Source of the DNA: Elysia crispata
Taxonomy: Eukaryota; Mollusca; Gastropoda; Plakobranchidae
Direction: 5' to 3'
NCBI GenBank assembly: GCA_033675545.1
Contig: JAWDGP010005762.1
Location: forward strand, 275,001 to 339,000
Length of the DNA stretch: 64,000 bases
Shown: piece after piece, positions 25,101-49,449 of the stretch
Layout: the number at the start of each line of letters is the position of its first letter
How positions within the stretch are numbered: the first letter of the stretch is position 1
Translations under genes and position numbers: made by a program
The notes under the pieces: generated by a model
The model's input: only the letters and a program-made list of their open reading frames with translations
Told to the model about the DNA's origin: nothing
Databases searched by the model: none

Positions 25101-26880
25101 CCCAGAAGCTACAGGAAGGACACCTCTAACGGAAAACCAACCTCGCTGCTTCGCGAGTAGGGCATGCAAACCCAGAAGCTACAGGGAGGCACCTCCAACG
25201 AAAAAACCCGTCAACACCTCGCCCGGCCAGCGCGTTGATGGTAGGCCAAAACCCGCATCAATAGATTATGAGAAAGCTTTCGACTCCGTAGAACACTTTG
25301 CCATCTTCGACGCGCTGCGGAAAATTAACATCAATGAAACATACGTTGCCATCCTCGAAAACATCTACCAAAAGGCTACAGCACGAGTTCATATCGACAA
25401 TCTGGAGTCAGAAACATTCCCCATAAACAGAGGGGTCAGGCAAGGCGATCCAATCTCTCCGAAAATGTTTACGACAGCCATGGAGATGATATTCCGAAAG
25501 GCAGGCCTAGAGCACGGAATAAACGTAGACGGCGAAACACTTACCAACCTGAGATTCGCAGATGACGTCGCACTTGTAACAGAAAAGATAGAGGACATGG
25601 AGGAACAATTAAATAAACTGAACACCTTGAGCCTAGAAACAGGACTCAGAATGCATAAAGGGAAAACAAAATACATGACCAACTTTGAAAGCAACGAAAA
25701 TATACACATAGAAAATGAAGAAATCGAGAAAGTCAACAGTTATAAATATCTAGGCCAAACTACCCATCTCAAAGAAACAACAAAAGAAGAAGTAACTTGC
25801 AGGATAAGAGCTGGGTGGAGTTGCTTCGGAAGAAACAAAGAGATTTTTCAAGACGAAAAGATGCCACTCTCCCTCAAAAGACAAGTCTACAACCAATGTA
25901 TCCTCCCTACAATGACTTACGGCTGCCAAACATGGTCACTAACAAAAGCTCTGACACAAAAACTGAGAGTAGCACAAAGGGCAATGGAAAGGAAGATGCT
26001 AAGAATAAAACTCAAAGATAAAGTACCGTGCAAAGAAATCAGAAGAAGAACACAAGTAAAAGATATAGTCGACTTTATAACCAAGCAGAAATGGAAGTGG
26101 GCTGGTCATGCGGCAAGGTATCAAGACAACAGATGGACACTCAGAGTCACCGAGTGGCAACCTAGACACGGGAAAAGATCACGAGGAAGACAAGTGAGGC
26201 GGTGGCGAGACGATATTGTCAAGATCAAGGGCGCCACATGGAGCAGAGACGCCAAAGACAGAGATGGATGGAAGGCTGACGCGGAGGGCTACTTCCTGCA
26301 GTGGAGGGACACAGCCTTGTAAGCTGTAAGCTGTAAGCATTAGTAATCAAAATATTAAGCTATCCTTTCAATCTCCTGGCTGAATCAGAAAGTAGGCTAC
26401 TCTTAAATTGAGGAATTCTTTAAAGTTTAAAGCTACTCATACTCAAAGTGTCATGCTAATCTTAAGTGCAGCCTTTTTTCTTTTTGTTACAGCTATGCAT
26501 GGAACAGCCGATTGTGATCTTACTTAGGTATAAAAATTGATATCATAAGCACCCCTCATTCTCATTTTCAAATTACGAATAAAAAGAAACTGAAAACCTC
26601 AAAAACTCACTCATAGTCATAAAAGAATCTGCCTAGAGCAATGCTGTTATTAATGTTAAGACTATGTCTAGCTCTTTGGAATGTCATTGCACATTGGGTT
26701 CACTTACCTTGCTGAACGTTTACGATCTCTAGACCTGGACCTCATGCGACTGTTCCTGCTTTGCTTTGACTTTGATGACCTTTCTTTGGAAACTGATCGT
26801 GACTTTGATCGATTCTTTTTCCGTTTTGTGCGATGTCTTTGTCGACTTGATGATCTGCTTCTACTTCGCGAACGTCCCAT
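16132..26880 (-). CDS. ARGLU1: Arginine and glutamate-rich protein 1
   Basis: Five coding exons in transcription order: 26708-26880 (ATG at 26880), 24066-24176, 23313-23538, 20139-20222, 16132-16293 (TAA). All junctions are GT-AG with consistent phase (756 nt, 251 residues; the human protein is 273). ARGLU1 is a nuclear co-regulator and splicing modulator. Residues 1 to about 58 are an RS-like region starting MGRSRSRS with SRSRDRK; then comes a short Ser/Asp run, then a long charged helix with the family signatures [33 protein letters not shown] and [11 protein letters not shown]. The C-terminus ends in the family motif [10 protein letters not shown]. Intron 1 contains a LINE insertion in the opposite orientation and intron 3 a candidate poison exon. 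Convergent with BRCC3 and divergent from the MADF-like exon. Identification and exon edges are strong. Confidence 0.97.
16294..20138 (-). other. ARGLU1 intron 4
   Basis: 3.8-kb intron with standard splice sites. It contains copy B of the dispersed repeat family (about 18650-19420), a short AC tract (about 18279-18294) and several TAGATC clusters (for example near 19119-19136). No other gene seen. Confidence 0.75.
18650..19420 (-). repeat. Dispersed repeat family, copy B (inverted)
   Basis: On the minus strand this carries the same ordered motifs as copies A and C (GTTGAAACAATCCAAGATAT, CAGGCCATTCAA, an A-rich stretch, AATGCTCC) and ends with ATTTCCATTCCAAA. It lies in ARGLU1 intron 4. Confidence 0.55.
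21096..21128 (-). other. Candidate cassette (poison) exon in ARGLU1 intron 3
   Basis: On the minus strand a 33-nt segment is bounded by an AG acceptor (CTTGCAG) and a CAAG/GTACGC donor. Joined in phase 0 after exon 3 it reads seven codons and then TAG. A CTGAT branch-point-like motif lies roughly 40-45 nt upstream, and a second donor-like GTATGT lies 18 nt downstream. The block is richer in G+C than the intron around it. Vertebrate ARGLU1 is known to carry a conserved alternative stop-containing exon in the intron that appears equivalent. No transcript evidence is available here. Confidence 0.45.
24690..24703. repeat. Left target-site duplication of RTE insertion
   Basis: ATTAGTAATCAAAA at 24690-24703 is repeated without change at 26339-26352, directly flanking the element. 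Confidence 0.85.
25009..25212 (+). repeat. Three 68-bp direct repeats in the LINE 5' region
   Basis: Units begin at 25009, 25077 and 25145, each starting with a GCTTCGCGAGT-like motif and containing CCCAGAAGCTACAGG. They could be monomeric promoter units. Confidence 0.8.
25222..26322 (+). CDS. Reverse transcriptase fragment (RTE-like non-LTR)
   Basis: A continuous open frame runs from at least 25222 to the TAA at 26320-26322, with the first methionine at 25465. Visible RT palm motifs are A (IDYEKAFDS, from 25261), B ([10 protein letters not shown]) and C (FADDVAL). These are followed by the thumb-region KYLGQ motif, the [11 protein letters not shown] motif and the basic C-terminal region with [12 protein letters not shown] and RWRDDI, characteristic of RTE-type endonuclease-reverse transcriptases. 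No ribonuclease H. It encodes only part of the enzyme and would not be functional alone. The minus-strand frame 25389-25736 is its antisense shadow. Confidence 0.85.
   Translation, partial: PGQRVDGRPKPASIDYEKAFDSVEHFAIFDALRKININETYVAILENIYQKATARVHIDNLESETFPINRGVRQGDPISPKMFTTAMEMIFRKAGLEHGINVDGETLTNLRFADDVALVTEKIEDMEEQLNKLNTLSLETGLRMHKGKTKYMTNFESNENIHIENEEIEKVNSYKYLGQTTHLKETTKEEVTCRIRAGWSCFGRNKEIFQDEKMPLSLKRQVYNQCILPTMTYGCQTWSLTKALTQKLRVAQRAMERKMLRIKLKDKVPCKEIRRRTQVKDIVDFITKQKWKWAGHAARYQDNRWTLRVTEWQPRHGKRSRGRQVRRWRDDIVKIKGATWSRDAKDRDGWKADAEGYFLQWRDTAL
26339..26352. repeat. Right target-site duplication of RTE insertion
   Basis: Identical to 24690-24703. Confidence 0.85.
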
Positions 26881-27119
26881 CTTGATACTTTATCTTGTAA
26901 GCTAGTTTAGGTCTACTGCTTAGTCTTGACCTCAAGTTTTCTAATTTTATGGTGAATCACATCAAATCTTGGCCCTGCGTTGCAAAGTTCCAATTAGAAA
27001 GTAGATCTAGTTGAATAATTTTACATCAATACTTTAGTTTGTGGCGTCCCATAGGAATAGATACTGCACAATAGTAATTCAGGACATGTTAAATTATATC
27101 TATGCAGCTCTATTGGATC

Positions 27120-27215
27120 TTAGAAGTAGATCTAGAGATAGATCTAGATCTGGTAGAACTAGTCTAGATCTAGATCATTCTAAATAGATTTTGTCTAGAT
27201 CTAGATCTAGATGTA
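27120..27215. repeat. TAGATC hexamer island
   Basis: Repeated TAGATC/GATCTA words with short interruptions just upstream of ARGLU1. Similar clusters occur near 19119-19136, 32360-32400 and 32551-32570. Confidence 0.7.
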
Positions 27216-27720
27216 GAGGTCTCTATGTTTTAATTTAATCGCTCAGCATTCAGTCTGTACTCTCCCATAAAGAAAAGACTCTTAATCTTGTAACGTAACG
27301 ATATCATTCAGAAATGTTTGGCTCGTACTTGTCCTAGCTTGGCTCTGAATTTTCAGTCGTAGGCTGTATTCAGGTACGCTGGCTCAGATCCAGATAAGAA
27401 GGCCAAGTAAATATGGCCGTTGGTTCCGGTCACTGGTACAAAATTTGCGGTGTAAATGTAATTTTTATACTTCGAAAAAGTTAACCCTACAAATATTTCG
27501 TTCTTGCATCCCTAAATTTTGCGATCAGGGTTTGCATTGCCTACATTAGGATTATTTTAGCTAATCGAGCTAAAGATTTAAATCAAGATTAGGATATGAG
27601 GACGAAATATAGAGAAAAAAAACTAACCTCCACCTTTTTTTAGATCGCCCCGATTGCTATGGAGGCCAAGATTTTATCAGTGAATAACCTTGCACCCAAA
27701 CCTAGGATTAGAAGTAGAAT

Positions 27721-28103
<383 letters not shown>

Positions 28104-28518
28104 AGCGGTGAACAAGATCAGAAGAGAAATTTGAAACCTCTTTGAAACCAATAAACAATGGGTACTCGTACGTACCAGATAGTCCGCACCTCGTACAGAG
28201 TGACAATATTAGCATAAGAAGGGCTCGGTGCAAGAAGTACCTAACTGTGAAATCCGAATTTTGAGAAAACAGGGCCTTAAAAGCTGTTCTTAATGGGTGC
28301 GTAAGCTCAAAGTCCATCTTTTAGAAAAATGGCGGTCGGGTATTTCTTACCCACAAAATATTTTGCGTATGTTTGCAAGGCATAAATACAGGTATTTTTT
28401 ATTCCGCATGAAAGCTTACAACAGCACAAACGGCGTTTAGGTAAGTTATTTCTTGGTCAAATGCGCCCCCAACAACCCGAAGGTGTTAGGCTAGAGCCAT
28501 ATTAACGCCCGACACGGA

Positions 28519-28635
28519 CGGTCTGACCAGACCGACTTCAAGAAGAAAAGAATGCACACCATCTCTGTGATAACGGAAGGTAGCCAAAAACGGTCTGGTC
28601 TACCAATAGTACCATACTGAAACCCGATCAGACCG
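28519..28635. other. Cluster of CGGTCTG/CAGACCG motifs
   Basis: An inverted pair CGGTCTG-AC-CAGACCG (28519-28534) is followed by CGGTCTGGTC (28591-28600) and GATCAGACCG (28626-28635). The motifs lie 190-310 bp upstream of the MADF-like exon and could be regulatory or subterminal transposon sites. Confidence 0.5.
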
Positions 28636-28827
28636 TCTTGGATAAAACATGTTCGAAGACGATCCGTCGAGCGTGATGGGAGGTAATTTTAATGATTTTA
28701 TCTTAGCATAGTTGTGTCCCCTTTCCTATCAATGACACTACACAGAATGGAATTCTATTAATAGCAGTTCTTAAAATTGGAAAACTAGAATAGATTGCCT
28801 CGAGGAAGAAAAAGGAAAAAAAGGAAA

Positions 28828-28960
28828 ATGGATGACGAACAACTCATTCTTTTAGTTCCACAGCGATTTACTATTTTTGACAAACGTGACAAGTTACATC
28901 ACAACCTAGATTATATACTGAAACAGTGGGAAACAATTGCACAAGAAATGCATTCTGACG
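28828..28960 (+). CDS. MADF (Myb/SANT-like) domain N-terminal exon, partial
   Basis: The ATG at 28828 opens 44 codons reading MDDEQLILLVPQRFTIFDKR and then KLHHN...LKQWETIAQEM. This matches the first half of a MADF domain: a LI.LV...IFDKRD helix followed by W..IA.EM. MADF domains bind DNA and occur in host regulators and in the accessory Myb-like protein of PIF/Harbinger transposons. A possible donor is GT at 28961, though GTTAGC is a weak match; the frame also reads on only a little further. No exon with the second half of the domain was found downstream, so this is either the first exon of a gene with distant exons or a remnant. The short palindromic CGGTCTG cluster upstream would fit a transposon origin, but no transposase is visible. 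Confidence 0.5.
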
Positions 28961-30419
28961 GTTAGCATTTTACTTTCATTGTTTTCATTTGTGCTAATAA
29001 TAATAATAAGGGTGAGGCTAATTGCACCATGTGGTGCATATAGACTCAGAGGCTATCTGTAGCAGAAGAAGGAAGTTGTTGTTATTACAGCGAGGCGGAA
29101 GCAGCTCTGGCAGTCCGATGACGACTCAAAATGTATACTAGCGGTGTGAGTGAAACGAAGAAGCAGTCACTAACAGAGTTGGGTCGACAACGCTCTTTTC
29201 ACTGATTGGCGAGACAGTAGGTAGAAGAGGCAGGTACCCGAAGTTAGTGGATAATCTGTGGGCAGAAAGGCAGTGGCCCTGTTTTCACACTACCACGTGA
29301 CCGTAGACGAAACATTTCTTACCAACCACTGAGACAGTGGGTTAAAAATCCCAACGCCAACCGCAACCCTCTTTCTGTCCCCGATGCCCATCCTCTCGGC
29401 CTCCTGTCATCCAGCAACATAAGGCGAAAGCGGACGCTGGCACCCTCTATTGCAAAAGGTGAGAATCCTCTGTAGGTTCACAGCAGCCACAATATAAACA
29501 ATAGTTACAAATTGAAAAAAAAAAGGATGTTGATGAGCATGAATTTACATGCACAATATTGTGTCGCAATCTTAGTGGTGTCCAAAGCATCCCTATATTT
29601 ACAATTTCTGGTGTCAGTTGTCCCATTAAATATTAAACTAAGCCTAGGTCTACAACTCATATTAGGCCTAGCTTGTCTAGACGAATCACGCACGCCTCTC
29701 TTCCCTTTGTATCAATGTATTGTAAGCATATATAAACAATTGTGCATCAATGAGGAGGTATGTAGCAAGACAAATTCAGTGGAGCTTTGCGATATAAATA
29801 GCATTTCAGCACATTACATTATGAGTAATTGGTTAGTAAGCATGAAGCCTCAGAATTGCTTTGTCTTCTAACAAAGTAGTAGCAGTTTTTCAGAACCTAC
29901 TTGTTTTCGAACTTCCCCTGTTCTATACAGATTGTATAACTAGGCCTTTTAAATGGAGAGGGCAACATTTGTCAAAAAAACCTAGGCCAAATTGATCTAA
30001 GAAAGTATAGGTACTATTGGCAGATCAGTGCGAGACTGCACGACGTGGGTTATCATGTTCCATTATCACGTGGAAGACTGTCTTGCAGATCTAGAACCAA
30101 CAGGGTGCAGGTCACATGTGTTGACTCTGTGATCAACAACTACAATGCAATCTAGGCAGACGTCCGCTGTTCGTAAGTCCGTAGTCACAGTGTCCGTTAC
30201 CCGCCCGCAGTAAGGTCTGCGGGCAAATAAGATCGTCCGGGGTCGGGTTCCAACTCCAGCCACTAGCCACGGGAAAAGAGACAAGCGGCAGAGCAGAACC
30301 TGGACTTTTGAAGCCTCACAATCGTAGAGACAATATGCACTCCGACATGGATCTACGTACTCACAGCATTGTCTTCTCTGGAGCGTCTGGATTGCATTCT
30401 CTCATCCGTGTACAAATTC
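28961..30419. other. Unidentified GC-rich intergenic DNA
   Basis: Blocks 29020-29480 and 30040-30410 are clearly richer in G+C and more complex than the surroundings and look transposon-derived, but no coding motif was recognised. One strong hairpin lies at 30203-30224. Open frames at 29512-29871 and 30066-30284 resemble nothing known. Confidence 0.45.
30203..30224. other. GC-rich perfect hairpin
   Basis: GCCCGCAG, a 6-nt loop, then CTGCGGGC: an 8-bp perfect stem inside an unidentified GC-rich block. Function unknown. Confidence 0.6.
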
Positions 30420-30717
30420 GCATTCTTCGATTTACTAAATATGTTGTCTTTTAAAATACGGAGAATCCGACGAGTCCCATGGACTGCTAAGAAATCAAAT
30501 GAAACAGAGTTGCGAACCGCTAAACAACCTTTTTGGTCTTATGATGAGGAGAAAGAATATGGAACATCTCATGTCAATTGGATTGATAGAAGAAAAACGC
30601 AGCAGGGCAAAACAGCGTAAAAAGATGGATAAAACTAAAGTAGGACGAGAGATAGATGCACTGAAAGCGAAGAGGGATAGAGATGCGTGGAGCGAAGGTT
30701 ATGATCGTGAACGCTAA
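30420..30717 (+). mobile_element. Degraded LINE fragment (RT C-terminal region)
   Basis: Two overlapping frames together show C-terminal motifs of an endonuclease-reverse transcriptase LINE: RRVPWTAKKSNET in one frame (near 30460-30510), then EHLMSIGLIEEKRSRAKQR and DALKAKRDRDAW in another (about 30555-30690). A frameshift and decay are evident. Related in type to the relic at 36190-36890. Confidence 0.7.
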
Positions 30718-30997
30718 AGTACACGACACCTTATTGAATTGAATAGTTCTTTATCAACGCCACTGATCTCCTTATAGGTTTCTACGAGAAGCTTAGAAAA
30801 TCTAACGGCCCTCAGGGAATATGAAAATTTTCTCATAACATCGCAGAAAGGCTTAGTAAAAAAGGGGAAAAGGTTACTTCAACAATGTGCAGAGGCTGGA
30901 GTACTGTGTGAGTAGGAAATAGAAACACACGAATGATTGAGATACACAATAAAGACAACACTGCTGCATAAACAGATCGAAAGCCAAAATTATGAAA

Positions 30998-31106
<109 letters not shown>

Positions 31107-31221
31107 TGCAAACAAGGGTATATGCTGTCCCCAGACCTTTTACCTACAGTGTAATACTTATGTGAAACCCAAACCCAGAAGGGTACTCATATATTGAGGG
31201 CACAAAGTAAACAATTTGAAA

Positions 31222-31450
31222 TAAGCTGATGATCCCCTATTAATTGTAGAAGACTGTAACGATAATTAGACATTGTTAAAGAAGAAATCAGAAAGAAAGG
31301 ACTGGAATTAAACGGCAAAAAGACAGAAGTAATGGTCGTCAGTAAAAACTATGAGTGTCTAGAGATAAGCATCTTTATAAACGGTGGGGAAAAAAAAAAC
31401 TTTAGCAAAGGGATCAATTCAAATAATTGTGTATTTTAATATCAAGCGAT
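31222..31450 (+). mobile_element. Degraded LINE fragment (RT palm motif C region)
   Basis: An ADD triplet with following LLIVED occurs in one frame near 31228, and KGLELNGKKTEVMVVSK with ISIFINGG in the next frame. This is the sequence that follows the RT YADD box in endonuclease-RT LINEs. Frames are broken. It lies downstream of the C-terminal piece, the reverse of the normal order. Confidence 0.7.
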
Positions 31451-32044
31451 GGACGCAACAACCTATTATTTACGAATCTATCAAAAGAGAAACGAAATTA
31501 TAACCGTTTATCTTGCACTTTATGTTCAATCGAAAATAGAAGCTAACGATGGTGAAAATAAATCCAACTGAATCAGCGAGTTAAACAAAAAGAAAGCGAA
31601 GCGATCGACTGGCCGAGCGGCCCTAGAATTATGTCGGCAATGGTTCTTCACCTCGTCTTACGTGGTGCACATTCCTAGTTTTCTTCAAAACCCCATTGAA
31701 TAGTCTCATGAATACAATGCCTTATTGGCTATTAGTAGGTATAGAAATTAGTACTTAAAATTTCTGAATAAAAATTCTGCCAATATCATCAAAGCTATTT
31801 GACATATATTTTTTATATTTGTGAGTGGAATGAAAAGAACAATGTCTATTATATCAGTAGTTAAAAAAATAAAATATAAAAATGACCTGAACACAGCAAA
31901 AGTCCTGACTATTAGAAGCTGAAATTGACAAAATGTAAACTTTCGTTTAGGCCTGGAATCGACAACAAGAACACGTGCGATAATAAAACAATTTATAGCA
32001 TTTATAACACACTACACAAGCTGTACAAATTACTGCTGTATGAA

Positions 32045-46777
<14,733 letters not shown>

Positions 46778-47648
46778 TTTAAGCCATGTTTTGTATCATT
46801 AGAATATTGAATTCATCCTGACCACCACCAGTCATTGTGAGGAGAGAGAGAAGTAGGGTTTGAATGTGTGTCAAAAAAAAATGGGGAGAGAATGTACATT
46901 TTAGAAATCTTATGGCTTGTGGAATGCTATTTTGATACTTTTTAATGAGTTGGTATGTGGAGTGAGCAGTGGCATGAATGTGGAGAGAGTTTTCAATTCA
47001 TCCCCCTTGTGTTCATTTTAATCCATCTTTAAAAATTTTATGAAGTAAAATGGTATCTGATTCGTTTATCTTCATAGACAGTTAAGTATAAAACTGGGCC
47101 AATTTTAGTTACTTTATAATAAGCCCACTCAAAAGAATAATTTTTGATGATGGATAACAATATAGAATTGTGTTTTTTGTTCGGGAAACTCACAGGAAAG
47201 CAAAATCAAGTGAAAGAAAACCAGAGACAAGTTTTCACTCCAAAAATGCTGATATAGTTGCAAGCAAAATTGATTTTAAGTTATAGAAGTAATTCCAGTT
47301 CCTAACAGAACTCTATCAATGCAACAGGTCAATGTCACCTTATGTATGTGAATCTGTAAATTTACTCAAAGTAAATTTTAAAAATCATTCTACCCCATTT
47401 GCTTTATTCACAGCTTTAACTGGACAATATCAGACAACTTCTGTCCTTATCCTCAGTTGTTTTGGATTTCAGAAATCCAACACAATTCTGTTGTTGGAAA
47501 AGACACAATGTTTTAATCTATATTGTTTATCTCTTGCATAGATAGCATTCAGTTAGCTGAACATCAAGTGTATACCGGTACTTTGATAAAGGTATAAACA
47601 TATACATAAAATATACATGTATTCTATTTCTTTTTTATATATAATGTC

Positions 47649-47654
47649 AATAAA
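47649..47654 (+). promoter_or_regulatory. DKC1 polyadenylation signal (AATAAA)
   Basis: AATAAA 872 bp after the stop codon, followed by T/G-rich sequence. A second AATAAA at 47711-47716 is an alternative. Confidence 0.5.
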
Positions 47655-48648
47655 ATTGGTCTCTATGTTTTAATCTCAATGTTTACTTCAAATGTTATTG
47701 TTATAAAGCAAATAAAAAAGTTAGAACTTAAATTTTCTGTTAGTCTTTACATTTTTTTTCATATTCGAATAATTTACATTGGAAACCTCATAATTCAGAT
47801 TGTATGGGAATGGACTAAAACTTTGAATTCAGAGTATTCGAATTACAAAAACAGGTAAAACAGAATAAATAACTCATTGAGTTAGTGTGTACTGTACCTG
47901 CAACTAAGTTGCTATCAGAACAGCACATTATTATAGTAACGCAGACTAGAAAAAAAAATATGCTATCGTAATGCTAACTGCATTAAAGACATAGACATTA
48001 AAAGAAACTAAAATGTTTTCTGTATGAGCTAAGTCTCTAAAACCTAAACTAAACTGGCTCCACCATTGTAATTTACTGTACTTATCTCACACCTACTTCA
48101 TATCTTGATTTGGAAGAATGCAGCTCATAATGCTTTGGAAAATGTGTTGGATATTAGAATTTTTTTTTCACTCGTTGCTTTCTATAATTATGATATTCTG
48201 CTAGTGTGACATATTCTGTTCTGGCAAGAGAGGTCTTTGCATGTAATTTCGAATTCACCATCTATTATACTGAACACATTGAAATAATGCTTATGTCATG
48301 ATATTACTGGCCATTGTGCACAGCCTTAAAAGTTTGAAGATTTTTGCTACGAACAGAATATTTTCCCAGGATTATCAAATAATGGTGTTGCTCAAATGTA
48401 TCAAAATACATACATGTACTGCAAATGAACTCAAAAGCTTGGAATCTTAATAATGCAAGATCAATTTTGGGGGCAAATTAGAAAATATAAAACCAAAAAA
48501 GAGAAGAATCCTTTGTCACTGTCAGATCAAGAGGTTCATTGGTGCTTGAAGTTGAAGTCGAACTAACCCTAGTTTCAGTCAAATGAAGGGGATGCAACTA
48601 ATTCACTCATGACCAAGATGCTGCTACAGGTTTCATCATAAGCTTTTT

Positions 48649-48756
48649 TGTATCAATACGCACCTAATGAAAGAGTTGTATCAATACGCACCTAATGAAA
48701 GTATTGTTTTAATAAGCATCCATTTAAGTATTGTATTAATAAGCACCTAATTAAAG
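48649..48756. repeat. Short degenerate 28-bp tandem repeat
   Basis: About four units of the type TGTATCAATACGCACCTAAT, starting near 48649, 48677, 48704 and 48732; the last two have decayed. Confidence 0.75.
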
Positions 48757-49253
48757 TGGGGAAATGGGTGGAAAGTAAATTTTTACATGCACGTAGCAGA
48801 GTTGAGCTTCGGAATTTTCCAGCCACAACCATATAGGCTGCCTTTGATCAGGTTATCTTGGTATCTGATAGCATTACCTCTCTAATACAATATTTAGTTT
48901 CTGTAGTTCCAGGCATAGGTGGATTTTACGGTTACTTTGTTGACAAAATAATATTATCAGGTTAACATTGGTGACCTTATTTTTCCATTCTTTTAAGTTC
49001 GTTCTACATTTCTTTGAGTAAAAGATATTTTCCTCCTCCTGCAACCACTGGATATTATTTCACCTTATAATCCATCCTCATGTGATTCATAAAATGTGTT
49101 TTTTTTATTATAGGTGTACATAGTTCTCCAAATGTATCTTTGTACTCTATGCTCTCAATTTAGTCCAGCCCATCCACTCTTTGGACGAACTTGGGTTATT
49201 CAGTAGTTTCCAAGCCAGTAATTGTCTGCATTTTCTTGATAAACCATTAGGCC

Positions 49254-49449
49254 GGTCCCAGTGTAGCTCTGTATCATCTGCCCTAGCTTGCACCAGACAT
49301 GCTTGGCATGTTTTTCGACACTGTTGGATAGGCCGTCTGACAAGTCTGAGCAGACTGGGCCTACAGAGTGACGCTGTGCAGGTACACAGAATTCAGTGTG
49401 TTCGTTTCCACCGTGCAAGCTAGTCCAGATGCTACAGAGCTATGCTGGT
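49254..49449. repeat. Inverted repeat, about 37-40 bp arms
   Basis: 49254-49293 is the imperfect reverse complement of 49413-49449 (shared GTGCAAGCTAG, CAGATG, TACAGAGCTA), with a 119-bp G+C-richer spacer. Possibly a foldback or MITE remnant. Confidence 0.6.

Larger units (their letters stand above)
24704..26338 (+). mobile_element. RTE-type LINE insertion, lacking endonuclease and RT fingers
   Basis: 1635 bp with an identical 14-bp target duplication on both sides. Its 3' end is a short tandem tail of TAAGCTG units, as RTE-clade elements have. The 5' 550 bp is GC-rich, non-coding and contains 3 x 68-bp direct repeats (25009-25212). It then passes straight into the middle of a reverse transcriptase at palm motif A. 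Endonuclease and N-terminal RT parts are absent although a distinct 5' region is present, so this is an internally deleted or chimeric non-autonomous copy. The intact frame and perfect duplication indicate recent insertion. It lies antisense in ARGLU1 intron 1. Confidence 0.85.
24177..26707 (-). other. ARGLU1 intron 1
   Basis: 2.5-kb intron, most of it the RTE-type insertion 24704-26338; the rest is unremarkable AT-rich DNA. Confidence 0.8.

Noticed and set aside
25389-25736. Minus-strand 115-residue frame
   Set aside because: Antisense shadow of the RT frame, which has all family motifs.
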